Positions 10,747 through 19,670 of a DNA stretch of 64,000 nt are shown in pieces. The stretch's first letter is position 1. Every line of letters begins with the position of its first letter. Source of the stretch: Cerasibacillus quisquiliarum (GTDB lineage Bacteria > Bacillota > Bacilli > Bacillales > Amphibacillaceae); the NCBI RefSeq assembly GCF_014202495.1, contig NZ_JACHHA010000004.1:186001-250000 (forward strand), read 5' to 3'. Both the position numbers and the translations under genes were made by a program. Under the pieces are notes generated by a model that was given only the letters and a program-made list of their open reading frames with translations, searched no databases and was not told where the DNA came from.

Positions 10747-10768
10747 ATACCCCTATAGGTATTATAAT
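10747..10768 (+). promoter_or_regulatory. CsoR/FrmR-like palindrome overlapping the dhaS promoter
   Basis: The inverted repeat ATACC-N6-GGTAT (10747-10762), with a C tract, directly abuts a perfect -10 box TATAAT (10763-10768). The -35 box is weak. C/G-tract palindromes of this shape are typical operators of CsoR/RcnR/FrmR-type repressors, which sense copper, persulfide or formaldehyde. No such regulator gene lies in the window, so the assignment is inference. Confidence 0.45.
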
Positions 10769-10812
10769 TAAGATGTATTTAAAATCCTATTAACTCATAA
10801 GGAGAGATTTCA

Positions 10813-12291
10813 ATGACAGAACAACTTAGTCCAAGATTACAGGACTTTTTAAAAGGCGTCAAAAAACTGTATATTGATGGGAAGTTTGTTCATTCTGTTT
10901 CAGGGAAAACCTTTAAATCATATAATCCCGCAACGGGTGAAGAAATTGCCGAAGTGGCAGAAGCAGGTGTAGAAGATGTAGATCTAGCGGTTCAAGCAGC
11001 CCGAGAAGCATTTGACAGTGGACCTTGGTCAAAGATGGGAACTGCCGAAAGAAGCCGCTTGATTTACAAGCTTGCTGACCTAATGGAAGAGCATAAACTT
11101 GAACTTGCTCAACTAGAAACACTTGATAACGGTAAACCAATCCGTGAAACAATGAATGCAGATGTTCCTTTATCTATTGAACACTTCCGCTATTATGCAG
11201 GATGGGCGACTAAAATTGTCGGTCAGACCATTCCTGTACAAGGTAATTATTTTAACTATACACGTCATGAGCCGGTCGGTGTTGTTGGTTCCATTATTCC
11301 GTGGAACTTTCCACTTATGATGGCAGCGTGGAAGTTAGGGGCATCACTTGCTACTGGATGTACAGTTGTTATGAAGCCAGCTATGAATACGCCATTATCT
11401 GTCTTATATTTAGCAGAACTTATAAGTGAAGCAGGATTCCCAGATGGGGTTATTAATATTATTCCTGGTAGAGGAAGTCAGGTTGGAGATGCACTCGTTA
11501 ATCATCCAAAAGTAGATAAAATTGCGTTTACTGGATCGACTCCTGTCGGTAAATCCATTATGAAATCAGCAGCGAATACAATGAAACGCGTGACATTAGA
11601 ATTAGGTGGAAAATCACCAAACATCATCCTGCCTGATGCTGACTTATCTAAAGCAATTCCTGGGGCTCTACAGGGTATTATGTTTAACCAAGGACAAGTT
11701 TGTAGTGCAGGAAGTCGTATCTTCATTCAAAAAGAGATGTATGACCATGTCTTAGCTGAATTAGAAAGTCATGCTAAACAAATTAAGCAAGGTAATGGTT
11801 TAAATAAAGATACGACGATGGGGCCATTAATTTCCGCACAACAGCAACAAACAGTGACAAACTATATAGAAAAAGGACTACAAGAAGGCGCAGAATTAGT
11901 AACAGGGGGACATATCCCATTTGAAAATGGATATTTCGTTGCACCGACGATTTTCGCTAACGTTGATAATAAAATGACGATAGCCCAAGAGGAAATATTC
12001 GGACCAGTCGTAGCTGCGATTCCTTTTGATCATATGGACGATTTAATTGCTAAAGCAAATGACTCAGATTTCGGATTAGCTGCAGGAATTTGGACAGAGA
12101 ACTTACGTGATGCACATTATCTTGCACACAACTTAAAAGCTGGGACAGTCTGGATCAACACGTATACTGCATTTGATGCGGCTGCACCATTTGGTGGATA
12201 TAAGCAATCAGGTATCGGACGTGAAATGGGTAGCTATGCTTTAGATAACTATACGGAAGTTAAATCTGTATGGGTAAATTTAGATAAATAA
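10813..12291 (+). CDS. dhaS: Aldehyde dehydrogenase (NAD-dependent, DhaS-like)
   Basis: This is a full-length 492-residue class 1/2 aldehyde dehydrogenase, oxidising aldehydes to acids with NAD(P)+ in the cytoplasm. The general base Glu263 sits in VTLELGGKSPN and the catalytic Cys297 in GQVCSAGSRIF; the NAD-binding FTGSTPVG and the C-terminal PFGGYKQSGIGRE are intact. It starts at ATG behind AAGGAGAG. Its closest named relative that I recall is Bacillus DhaS, but the natural substrate cannot be read from sequence. A palindrome over the -10 box suggests repression by a CsoR/FrmR-type sensor, which would fit an aldehyde-induced gene. Confidence 0.9.
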   Translation: MTEQLSPRLQDFLKGVKKLYIDGKFVHSVSGKTFKSYNPATGEEIAEVAEAGVEDVDLAVQAAREAFDSGPWSKMGTAERSRLIYKLADLMEEHKLELAQLETLDNGKPIRETMNADVPLSIEHFRYYAGWATKIVGQTIPVQGNYFNYTRHEPVGVVGSIIPWNFPLMMAAWKLGASLATGCTVVMKPAMNTPLSVLYLAELISEAGFPDGVINIIPGRGSQVGDALVNHPKVDKIAFTGSTPVGKSIMKSAANTMKRVTLELGGKSPNIILPDADLSKAIPGALQGIMFNQGQVCSAGSRIFIQKEMYDHVLAELESHAKQIKQGNGLNKDTTMGPLISAQQQQTVTNYIEKGLQEGAELVTGGHIPFENGYFVAPTIFANVDNKMTIAQEEIFGPVVAAIPFDHMDDLIAKANDSDFGLAAGIWTENLRDAHYLAHNLKAGTVWINTYTAFDAAAPFGGYKQSGIGREMGSYALDNYTEVKSVWVNLDK

Positions 12292-12296
12292 CACTT

Positions 12297-12330
12297 AAAA
12301 AAAGGGGAGAATTTTTCTCTCCTTTTTTTA
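12297..12330 (+). terminator. Terminator after dhaS
   Basis: The stem AAAAAAGGGGAGA / TCTCTCCTTTTTTT is followed by a T run just past the stop codon. Confidence 0.9.
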
Positions 12331-12439
12331 GATTGATTTATCTGAATCATTTTACTTTACAAAAGACCTTGACTTTCTATTCTTTTCCGCTTAGACTAGC
12401 ATATAAATCTTTTTAAAAAATTAAATACTAAGATATCAT

Positions 12440-12617
12440 TTCTTATCAAGAGAGATTGAGGGACAGGCCCGATGACATCTCGGCAGCAGATTCTATTTAA
12501 GAAAACTGTGCCAATTCCTGCAAATACGTTCCGTTCGTATTTGAAAGATGAGAAGAATGATTCTATGACAAACTAGAATCCCTCTTTTCTTACTTGATAA
12601 GAAAAGAGGGATTTTTT
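12440..12617 (+). ncRNA. SAM riboswitch (S-box) with its terminator
   Basis: The leader shows the S-box core in order: TTCTTATCAAGAGAGATTGA, GGACAGGCCCGATGACATCT, CGGCAGC, TGTGCCAATTCCTGCAAA, then a hairpin loop and TTTGAAAGATGAGAAGA. Behind it comes a rho-independent terminator (12578-12617) with a 15-bp stem and TTTTTT. By the known mechanism, SAM binding favours the terminator and shuts off the metNIQ operon when methionine is plentiful. The end of the terminator is 38 bases before the metN start. Confidence 0.95.
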
Positions 12618-12654
12618 ATTGACAGCAAGTAAGGCACTTAAGGGGGATGGATTA

Positions 12655-13689
12655 ATGATTGAGTTTAAAAATGTATCTAAAACTTTTACATCTGGTAAAC
12701 GGAAAGTACATGCTGTAAACGATGTATCATTCACTGTTGAAAGAGGTGATATATTCGGCATTATCGGATTCAGTGGAGCAGGAAAAAGTACATTGCTACG
12801 ACTTGTAAATATGTTAGAACGCCCGACTTCGGGCGCTGTCTATATTCAAGGGGTTGATATTTCAAAGTTATCCCAAAAGGATTTACGTAAGCAACGGCAA
12901 AACATCGGCATGATTTTCCAAAATTTTAACTTATTTAATGCACGGACAGTTGCAGGTAATGTCGCTTATCCACTGAAGTTAGCGGGTACGCCAAAACAAG
13001 AACGTGAAAAACGTGTCATGGAACTACTTCGCTTTGTCGGACTAGAAGATAAAGCGAAAGACTTTCCAGATCAATTATCAGGCGGACAAAAACAGCGAGT
13101 TGGCATTGCTCGTGCACTCGCTAACTCACCTGATATACTCATCTGCGACGAAGCGACATCAGCATTAGATCCCGATACGACCGCTGACATTTTAAAATTA
13201 TTGAAAAACGTTAATCGGGATTTGGGGATTACCATTTTACTCATTACCCACGAGATGGACGTCATACAACAAATTTGTAATAAAGTGGCGGTGATGGAAA
13301 AAGGAGAAGTGATCGAAGCAGGGGATGTATTTGAGACCTTTACAGCTCCTAAACACCCGACAACAAAGCGCTTCGTCCAATCAGTACAGCAAGATTTACC
13401 ATCGAAACATATTTTAGAAAAATGGCAATCAAATGGTGGTGAGACGTTATATCGCGTTCTTTTTAAAGGAGATATCACAAATGAACCGATACTGTCAACA
13501 GTGACACGAAAATATGAAGTTGATTTCAATATTGTTTATGGCTCTGTCCAAGAGTTACAAGAAAAGTTATTCGGTAATTTACTCATTTCGTTTACCGGGG
13601 ATAAATCAGCCATTGAACAAGTATTACAAGAATTAGAAAGTATTGTTGATATTAAGGAGGTCACTAAAGATGAAAGTGGATTGGTCTAA
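12655..13689 (+). CDS. metN: Methionine ABC importer, ATP-binding subunit
   Basis: This 344-residue ATPase has Walker A GFSGAGKST, Q-loop QNFNLF, signature LSGGQKQR, Walker B ILICDEATSALD and H-loop LLITHEMD. The C-terminal 90 residues form the NIL domain, which in MetN binds methionine and inhibits transport. The start chosen is the ATG behind AAGGGGGAT, giving MIEFKNVSKTF; a TTG 12 codons earlier overlaps the leader. First gene of the S-box operon; its end overlaps metI by 20 bases. Confidence 0.95.
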   Translation: MIEFKNVSKTFTSGKRKVHAVNDVSFTVERGDIFGIIGFSGAGKSTLLRLVNMLERPTSGAVYIQGVDISKLSQKDLRKQRQNIGMIFQNFNLFNARTVAGNVAYPLKLAGTPKQEREKRVMELLRFVGLEDKAKDFPDQLSGGQKQRVGIARALANSPDILICDEATSALDPDTTADILKLLKNVNRDLGITILLITHEMDVIQQICNKVAVMEKGEVIEAGDVFETFTAPKHPTTKRFVQSVQQDLPSKHILEKWQSNGGETLYRVLFKGDITNEPILSTVTRKYEVDFNIVYGSVQELQEKLFGNLLISFTGDKSAIEQVLQELESIVDIKEVTKDESGLV

Positions 13690-14332
13690 CTTCTGGCCAC
13701 AAATCGTCGAAGCTACTGGCCAGACAATTACGATGGTCGTTATGACGCTTATATTTGGATCAATTATTGGGATTACGCTTGGTTTATTACTATTTGTAAC
13801 GAGAGAAAATAATATTTTGGAAAATAAGTTTGTTTTTCAAGTCTTAAATATCATTATTAATATCATTCGTCCAATTCCTTTTATTATTTTCATTGTTGCT
13901 ATTTCACAATTAACACGACTCGTTGTCGGAACAACGATTGGGACAGCTGCAGCAATATTTCCGATGACGATTGTAGCAAGTTTTACAATTGCCAGAGTTG
14001 TTGAAAACAACCTTGTCAGTATCGACCCTGGTGTCATTGAAGCGGCACAAGCGATGGGAGCAAGTCCGTTACGAATTATATTTACTGTGTTAATTCCGGA
14101 AGCATTAGGGCCACTCATTTTAGGGCTAACCTTTGTTTCTGTTGGTTTAATTGATTTCTCAGCAGTAGCAGGCACTGTCGGTGGCGGTGGACTAGGTCAT
14201 ATTGCCATGACTTATGGCTATCAACGTTTTGACGGAACGGTCATGCTTGTTACAGTCGTTATTCTCATCGTCATGGTTCAGTTAGCACAATGGATTGGAA
14301 ATACATTATCTAAACTCGTCATGAGACGATAA
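13670..14332 (+). CDS. metI: Methionine ABC importer, permease subunit
   Basis: This 220-residue protein with five or six membrane helices is the MetI type of BPD permease. The EAA loop, EAAQAMGASPLRIIFTVLIP, contacts the ATPase. It starts at ATG 9 nt behind AAGGAGG, inside the end of metN, so the two are translationally coupled. It forms the transmembrane pore of the MetNIQ importer for methionine and its derivatives. Confidence 0.95.
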   Translation: MKVDWSNFWPQIVEATGQTITMVVMTLIFGSIIGITLGLLLFVTRENNILENKFVFQVLNIIINIIRPIPFIIFIVAISQLTRLVVGTTIGTAAAIFPMTIVASFTIARVVENNLVSIDPGVIEAAQAMGASPLRIIFTVLIPEALGPLILGLTFVSVGLIDFSAVAGTVGGGGLGHIAMTYGYQRFDGTVMLVTVVILIVMVQLAQWIGNTLSKLVMRR

Positions 14333-14364
14333 TTTTTTAAAAGCATAAAAAGGAGCGAATCAAC

Positions 14365-15228
14365 ATGAGAAAGTTTTTAGTCTTTTTATCAATTGTGTCT
14401 GTATTATTTTTAGCTGCATGTTCAGAAGATGGTAAAGCAGAGGATTCAGGGGAAAAAGTTAAAGTGAAAATTGGGGTTAATGGTGCTGATGGTGAACTCT
14501 GGCCTAAATTAAAAGAAAAAGCTGCTAAAGAGAACATTGAAATCGAATTAATCGAATTCCAAGACTATACATTGCCAAACAATGCCTTAGCACAAGGAGA
14601 CCTTGATATGAACGCATTTCAACATATTGCATTTCTCGGTCAATATGTTAAAGAAAGTGGTGAAGATATTGTGCCGATTGGATCAACGATGTTAGCACCG
14701 ATGGGATTATATTCCGAAAAAATTGAAGACGTATCAGAACTTAAAAAAGGAGATAAGATTGCTATCCCGGATGACCCGGCAAACCAAGCACGCGCACTTC
14801 GTCTATTAGAAACTGCCGGACTCATTACGTTAGCAGATGACTTCGGTATGTTCGGTGATCCATCACAAATTAGTGACAATCCACTAAACTTAGATATCAT
14901 TCCTATGACAGCGCAACAAACACCACGTGTATTACCGGATGTTGCAGCATCAATTATTAATAATGGAATTGCAGGTCAAGCGGGTTTTTCACCAAACGAA
15001 GATCCAATTTTTAAAGAAGAAGCAACTGATGAAAGTACACACCCTTACGTTAACGTCCTTGCTGTACGAGGCGAAGATAAAGATAACGAAACCTATTTAA
15101 AAATTGTTGAGCTATATCAAGAAGCAGATATAGAAGAAGCGATTAAAAGAGACACGAATGACGGCGCATTTCTCGTTAAATTAACACCCGAGCAATTAAA
15201 CGATGTGTTTCAAGAAATGAAAAAATAA
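14365..15228 (+). CDS. metQ: Methionine-binding lipoprotein
   Basis: This 287-residue substrate-binding protein is of the NlpA/MetQ family. The signal peptide ends in the lipobox LAAC, with Cys19 as the lipidated residue. The body starts with KVKIGVNGADGELWP and carries ALAQGDLDMNAFQHIAFL, typical of the family. It captures methionine outside the membrane and hands it to MetI. It follows metI by 32 bases in the S-box operon. Confidence 0.95.
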   Translation: MRKFLVFLSIVSVLFLAACSEDGKAEDSGEKVKVKIGVNGADGELWPKLKEKAAKENIEIELIEFQDYTLPNNALAQGDLDMNAFQHIAFLGQYVKESGEDIVPIGSTMLAPMGLYSEKIEDVSELKKGDKIAIPDDPANQARALRLLETAGLITLADDFGMFGDPSQISDNPLNLDIIPMTAQQTPRVLPDVAASIINNGIAGQAGFSPNEDPIFKEEATDESTHPYVNVLAVRGEDKDNETYLKIVELYQEADIEEAIKRDTNDGAFLVKLTPEQLNDVFQEMKK

Positions 15229-15241
15229 GGAGGATTTATTT

Positions 15242-16444
15242 ATGAGCATTGTTCAAGACCAACTGGATAAGATGAATGCATCTGTGGAAAAGCATAAAGA
15301 ACTATATATTCAAACGAGTCAAGCTATCCATGCACGACCAGAAATAGGTAATGAAGAATATTTTGCTTGTGAAGCACTTACGAAGCTTTTACAAGATGCT
15401 GGGTTTACTGTTGAAACTGGAGTAGCTGGTCATGAAACAGCTTTTTATGCTGAAAAGGTAAGTGAAAAACAAGGTCCGACCGTAGCCTTTCTTGCTGAAT
15501 ATGATGCTCTTCCAGGTATTGGCCATGCTTGTGGTCATAATATTATTGGAACGACAAGTGTAGCTGCAGGAATTGCCTTAGCTGACGTAATTGACAATAC
15601 GGGAGGTAAAGTCGTTGTCCTCGGTACTCCTGCAGAGGAAGGTGGACCAGATGGCAGTGCGAAAGGAAGCTTTGTGAAACACGGTTTTCTAAAAAACATT
15701 GATGCCGCCCTTATGCTCCATCCTGCTGGAAAAACAAGTATAACAGGAGAATCATTAGCAGTTGACCCTTTAGATTTTCACTTTTATGGAAAAGCTGCTC
15801 ATGCATCAGGAGCGCCTGACCAAGGTATTAATGCGCTAGATGCGGTTATTCAATTATTTAATGGGATTAATGCGCTACGCGAACATTTGCCATCTGATGT
15901 TAAAATACACGGGATTATTACACATGGTGGTGATGCGCCGAATATTGTTCCTGAATATGCTGCGGCTCGCTTCTTCATTCGGGCAGCTACATGGAAAAGG
16001 ACAGTCGAAGCTGCTCATAAGGTTCGTGCAGTCGCCAACGGTGCTGCACTTGCTACGGGTGCCAAAGTAAAAATCAAACGGTTCCAAAACGAAGTAAAAG
16101 ACTTTGTACTAAACGATACTTTTGACAATGTATTAAAAGAAGAACTCGAAGCACTTGGTGAAACTGTCATTACAGAGCGCGGAGAAGGAATAGGTTCCAC
16201 TGATGCTGGTAATATAAGTTATGAAGTACCGACCGTTCATGGTTATATCAAAATTGGTCCCGACGACTTAATCGGTCATACTACTGAATTTCGCGAAGCA
16301 GCTCAATCAGAGCGTGGCAATCAAGCGATTATTACTGGTGCCAAAGCATTAGCAAGAACAGGATATCGCTTACTGACAGATCAACGGTTACTAGATGATA
16401 TAAAAAATGAATTTGCAAGACAAATTGAAGAAAAAAGTAAATAA
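15242..16444 (+). CDS. M20 family amidohydrolase
   Basis: This 400-residue metal-dependent hydrolase of the M20/AmhX type shows metal-ligand motifs GHACGHN and TPAEEGGPDG, and a dimerisation domain from about 180 (HFYGKAAHASGAPDQG). It starts at ATG behind AAGGAGG, 13 bases after metQ, and ends the S-box operon with its own terminator. Relatives remove acyl groups from N-acyl amino acids. Placement under SAM control suggests it frees methionine or another sulfur amino acid from an N-acyl or dipeptide form imported by MetNIQ; that is inference. Confidence 0.85.
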   Translation: MSIVQDQLDKMNASVEKHKELYIQTSQAIHARPEIGNEEYFACEALTKLLQDAGFTVETGVAGHETAFYAEKVSEKQGPTVAFLAEYDALPGIGHACGHNIIGTTSVAAGIALADVIDNTGGKVVVLGTPAEEGGPDGSAKGSFVKHGFLKNIDAALMLHPAGKTSITGESLAVDPLDFHFYGKAAHASGAPDQGINALDAVIQLFNGINALREHLPSDVKIHGIITHGGDAPNIVPEYAAARFFIRAATWKRTVEAAHKVRAVANGAALATGAKVKIKRFQNEVKDFVLNDTFDNVLKEELEALGETVITERGEGIGSTDAGNISYEVPTVHGYIKIGPDDLIGHTTEFREAAQSERGNQAIITGAKALARTGYRLLTDQRLLDDIKNEFARQIEEKSK

Positions 16445-16452
16445 ATAATCAT

Positions 16453-16488
16453 TAAAAGCTCTTCTCGATTTCTCGGAAGAGCTTTTTC
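16453..16488 (+). terminator. Terminator of the metNIQ operon
   Basis: The stem AAAAGCTCTTC / GAAGAGCTTTTT is followed by T residues, 9 bases past the amidohydrolase stop. Confidence 0.9.
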
Positions 16489-16710
16489 TACTAAAAATAA
16501 CTCATCCACTTTTTTGTAAAATATAAAAGTGGCTGGTGCAAAGCCTCTGATGATGAAAAACTATTTTTGTTCACTTTTTCCTTATGTCCCAGTCTCCTTC
16601 TCCTAATGATCATGATAGTATTGAATCATGAGTAGAGAGAGCTGGGGTTTGTTTAAATAGTAAACTATTATCGACTATTATTCGCTATCGTTTGAAGTTT
16701 TGGATGAAAT
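16489..16710. other. Gene-free stretch with a conserved-looking intergenic motif
   Basis: No gene is seen. On the minus strand the block around 16590-16610 reads GAGACTGGGACATAAGG. 'TGGGACATAA'-type motifs recur between genes in Bacilli and staphylococci, so this is probably a dispersed intergenic element. The statement rests on memory of the motif, not on a search. Confidence 0.3.
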
Positions 16711-16918
16711 CATGTGGGTTGGAGAGAGCTACTCTGCATGGTTTTGAAGATTTGTTCGTAACCATGTGGAGTAGAACTATCTACTCTACATGGTTTTGAT
16801 GCTTTATGCGTAACCATGAGGGGTGGAGCTAACTACTCTGCATGGTTTCTAAGATTTGAGCGTAACCATGAGGGGTAGAGCTAACCACTCTGCATGGATT
16901 TGGAAGTGAAACGTCAAG
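16711..16918. repeat. Four tandem 52-bp repeats
   Basis: Units start at 16711, 16763, 16815 and 16867, each 52 bp long. The consensus begins CATGnGGnGTnGAGCTAnCT, continues ACTCTGCATGGTTTTGAAG and ends with CGTAAC. Inside each unit the first and last parts of the CCATG...CATGG segment are roughly palindromic, so each unit could fold into a hairpin. Units differ by several substitutions but keep exact length. No ATG-led frame runs through them, and nothing resembles CRISPR spacers. Confidence 0.85.
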
Positions 16919-16931
16919 AAAATGAGTCATT

Positions 16932-17075
16932 AATGATTTAGTAGAGAGTATTCCTAAAGAGGCTTTTGAAAATTTTCTTCGTAAAACAGGTCGTCCTTCT
17001 GATCATCCTCACATGATGTTGAAAATCATTTTATGTGCATATTCCCAATCTATGTTTTCTGGTAGAGTAAACTTA
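16932..17075 (+). pseudogene. IS1182-type transposase fragment (N-terminal part)
   Basis: One frame reads DLVESIPKEAFENFLRK, then GRPSDHPHMMLKIILCAYSQ and SMFSGR, which matches the N-terminal conserved block of IS1182-family transposases (HP-MMLK-LL-AY-Q). No start codon with a ribosome-binding site is present and similarity stops after about 48 codons. It is a scrap of a lost element. Confidence 0.7.
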
Positions 17076-17134
17076 AGAAGTATACCGCCAAAACACAAAA
17101 TAATAATAATCATAACAATCCAAAACAAAAAGAA

Positions 17135-17167
17135 ATTGCGGAAACAACATTAAAATGTTTCCGCAAT
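17135..17167. repeat. Strong inverted repeat
   Basis: A perfect 12-bp stem (ATTGCGGAAACA / TGTTTCCGCAAT) with a 9-nt loop follows the transposase scrap. It may be a terminator or the end of the degraded element. From here to 17478 no gene is seen. Confidence 0.6.
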
Positions 17168-17478
17168 ATTTCTCATTTAAGACTCGTTTTGTCCCAAATC
17201 CTCTTTAATAAAACTAGTATTAATGAGATACATGATTCTTCTCTTTTCCAAGAACATATCTCATCATATCATGAAATAAACCTATTTCAAATAAGTTTGG
17301 CGTGTGATGGCTCGAACAATCGTAACCCTTTTATTCCCCTTAATTTTCATAAGTAAGGATTTTATAATCATTTCTTACCAACATGGGCATGCACTTATAT
17401 AACTTGAAGTATACTTTTATGTGCATAATTTGCTTTCAGACTATCTCATTAACTTTTATCATATAAAATCAGATTTTT

Positions 17479-18390
17479 CTATTGATCCTCTTTAATTCGC
17501 TTCATAAACTCTTCTGCAGCACTATAACCTTGTTGCTTTAAATACCAATTATTCACAGCTGCTTCAATGAGTCCAGCGACATCACGTCCGGGTTGCAATT
17601 GAATTTGAATATGCGGTACTTTAACGCCCATATATTCCGTGTACTTTTGCTCTACTTCCAAATCATTATATAAAGAGTGATCTTTCCAATTTGTTAATTC
17701 AATGTCCATCGCAATACGTGTTTCGTCTTGAAAAGCTTTTCTACCGTATTGTCTTGTCACGTTTAATAATCCGATACTTCTTAATGCGAGAAATTCTTTA
17801 TTCTTTCCATTATGTGTGCCGAGAATCGTCTGTGGACTGAGCTTTTTAATCACTACGATATCATCAGCAACAAGACGATGTCCTCGACCAATTAACGTAT
17901 GGGCTGTTTCACTCTTTCCAACACCTGATTCACCACGCAATAACACACCAATTCCAAATACATTAACACAAACACCATGTATCGCAATTTCCGGAGCTAA
18001 TGTTTTAATCATATACGCGTCTAATTTACCGATAAATTCATAATTTGTCTCATCTGTTCTTAAAAGTGGTATCTTTTTTTGATGACAATATTTCGTTAAA
18101 TATGTGAGTTCCTCTTGTTGATCAGTGACTATAATACAAGGTGGTTCATATTTAAGTAAGTTTTCTACTCTTAGGGCACGTTCATTCTTATCCAGTAAGT
18201 GTAAATAAGTCACTTCATTCTTCCCAAGTACTTTAACGTGCTGTGTAGGTAGAAAATCAAAGAAATCAATAAATTCTAATCCTGGTCGTCGTGTTTGTGC
18301 TTTAACGATCATTCGATCTAAATATTCCTCTCCTACAAGAACTTCTAATGAAAACTTTTTTACCAGTTCGGAAACGGTAATTGTATTCAC
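17479..18390 (-). CDS. Divergent HPr kinase/phosphorylase-like protein
   Basis: This 303-residue protein shows the HprK layout: an N-terminal domain and a C-terminal kinase domain with Walker A GESGVGKSETA, HRLVADD and IAIHGV. It differs strongly from the usual HprK signature: LALRSIGLLNVTRQYGRKAF replaces the LEIRGLGIINV type. Canonical hprK sits with lgt; this copy stands alone between a transposase scrap and the ger operon. It is likely a paralogue with an altered partner, perhaps another HPr-like protein such as Crh. A GTG behind GGAGAG is the preferred start; an ATG 8 codons upstream (18414) lacks a ribosome-binding site at proper distance. Confidence 0.75.
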   Translation of the reverse strand: MNTITVSELVKKFSLEVLVGEEYLDRMIVKAQTRRPGLEFIDFFDFLPTQHVKVLGKNEVTYLHLLDKNERALRVENLLKYEPPCIIVTDQQEELTYLTKYCHQKKIPLLRTDETNYEFIGKLDAYMIKTLAPEIAIHGVCVNVFGIGVLLRGESGVGKSETAHTLIGRGHRLVADDIVVIKKLSPQTILGTHNGKNKEFLALRSIGLLNVTRQYGRKAFQDETRIAMDIELTNWKDHSLYNDLEVEQKYTEYMGVKVPHIQIQLQPGRDVAGLIEAAVNNWYLKQQGYSAAEEFMKRIKEDQ

Positions 18391-18593
18391 GCCTAATCTC
18401 TCCATCCTTAACATACTTTCTATACTTAACTAATTACTATGTTGTTTCCCATAACATAATCAGATATTAACCATACTATATCAAATATTTCAAGCCTAAG
18501 CGGACTTTAAAATAACAATACAAAAAGATGTCATATTTATTTTTATTACATATTTCAGCTTATTTATCAAAAGATAGATAGTGAGGAGTTGCG

Positions 18594-19670
18594 ATGATGG
18601 GACATTTAATTAGTATATTACACGTCATATTACTTGCTATGACCTTTATAGGATTAAAAAATCACGTTACAATCATTCCACCACTTTTAATACATGTTGG
18701 TAGGGATGGTTGGATATCTGTATTGATGGCAGCGCTTTTTCTTTTACCTTGGCTATTTGTTCCGAGTTATTTACACAAAAAAACAAATCAAGAAAATTTA
18801 ATGGAACTGTTAAAGCAAACATTAGGAAAAAGAATGGCCAACATGCTTCTAGTTGGATTTGGATTGATTCTAATTATTTTAGCAGCTTTTACAATGCGTG
18901 AAGTGCTTCAATGGATTAATGCAACATTTCTAACCGAAACGCCTGTTTTTATATTATTAATCATCTACACTGTGCTATGTATTTTATTAGCATGTACAAA
19001 TATACAGACGATTGTCATAGCTAATGCCTTTACACTATTCGGTGTCGTTGTATTTGGTTTTTTTGTAGCTATTACGAACTTACAAGTGAAAGATTACAAT
19101 TTATTACGGCCATTTTTTGAGCACGGATATGAACCAGTGTTAAAAGGAATGATTTATCCTGCCTCTGGCTTTGTAGAAATCATATTATTCTTATTTATCC
19201 AGCATAAAATTCACGGAAAAATGCGAACAATTCATTATGTAATCATTATCGGTATTCTTACCTCACTTACGCTAGGACCGTATATCGGAGCAATCTCTGA
19301 GTTTGGTCCTGTAGAAGCTGCCAGTCAACGTTACCCTGCTTATGAAGAATGGGGACTTGTTTCCATTGGACGCTATATTGAACATCTCGATTTTTTATCT
19401 ATTTATCAATGGTTAACCGGTGTGTTTATCCGCGTCGGATTTATTTTATACATTGTGACTCTTTTATTTAACATTGAAAGAAAAACAAAAAAAATATGGA
19501 CACGTATTTTTCCATTCTTTTTTATCACTTGCTTCGCCTTAATCTTAATAGACGATCAAACCTTTACTAACATTAAGGGAAACTATGTATTACCGATAAC
19601 GTTTTATCTACTTTTTCTTATCTCTTTAATATTGACATTTATTATTAGCAAAAGGAGGGAGCTACCATGA
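18594..19670 (+). CDS. Spore germination protein, GerB family permease
   Basis: This 358-residue protein has about ten membrane helices and belongs to the GerAB/KB family (APC superfamily), the subunit that senses the germinant in the spore inner membrane. The start MMGHLISILHV lies 5 nt behind GAGGAG. It is the first gene of a gerB-A-C operon and overlaps the next gene by 4 bases. The cognate germinant cannot be read from sequence. Confidence 0.9.
   Translation: MMGHLISILHVILLAMTFIGLKNHVTIIPPLLIHVGRDGWISVLMAALFLLPWLFVPSYLHKKTNQENLMELLKQTLGKRMANMLLVGFGLILIILAAFTMREVLQWINATFLTETPVFILLIIYTVLCILLACTNIQTIVIANAFTLFGVVVFGFFVAITNLQVKDYNLLRPFFEHGYEPVLKGMIYPASGFVEIILFLFIQHKIHGKMRTIHYVIIIGILTSLTLGPYIGAISEFGPVEAASQRYPAYEEWGLVSIGRYIEHLDFLSIYQWLTGVFIRVGFILYIVTLLFNIERKTKKIWTRIFPFFFITCFALILIDDQTFTNIKGNYVLPITFYLLFLISLILTFIISKRRELP

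Noticed and set aside
13071-13529. Minus-strand frame inside metN
   Set aside because: Antisense to a conserved ABC ATPase, no ribosome-binding site and no recognisable product.
16711-16918. CRISPR array
   Set aside because: The 52-bp units are contiguous and similar across their whole length; there are no unique spacers and no cas genes.
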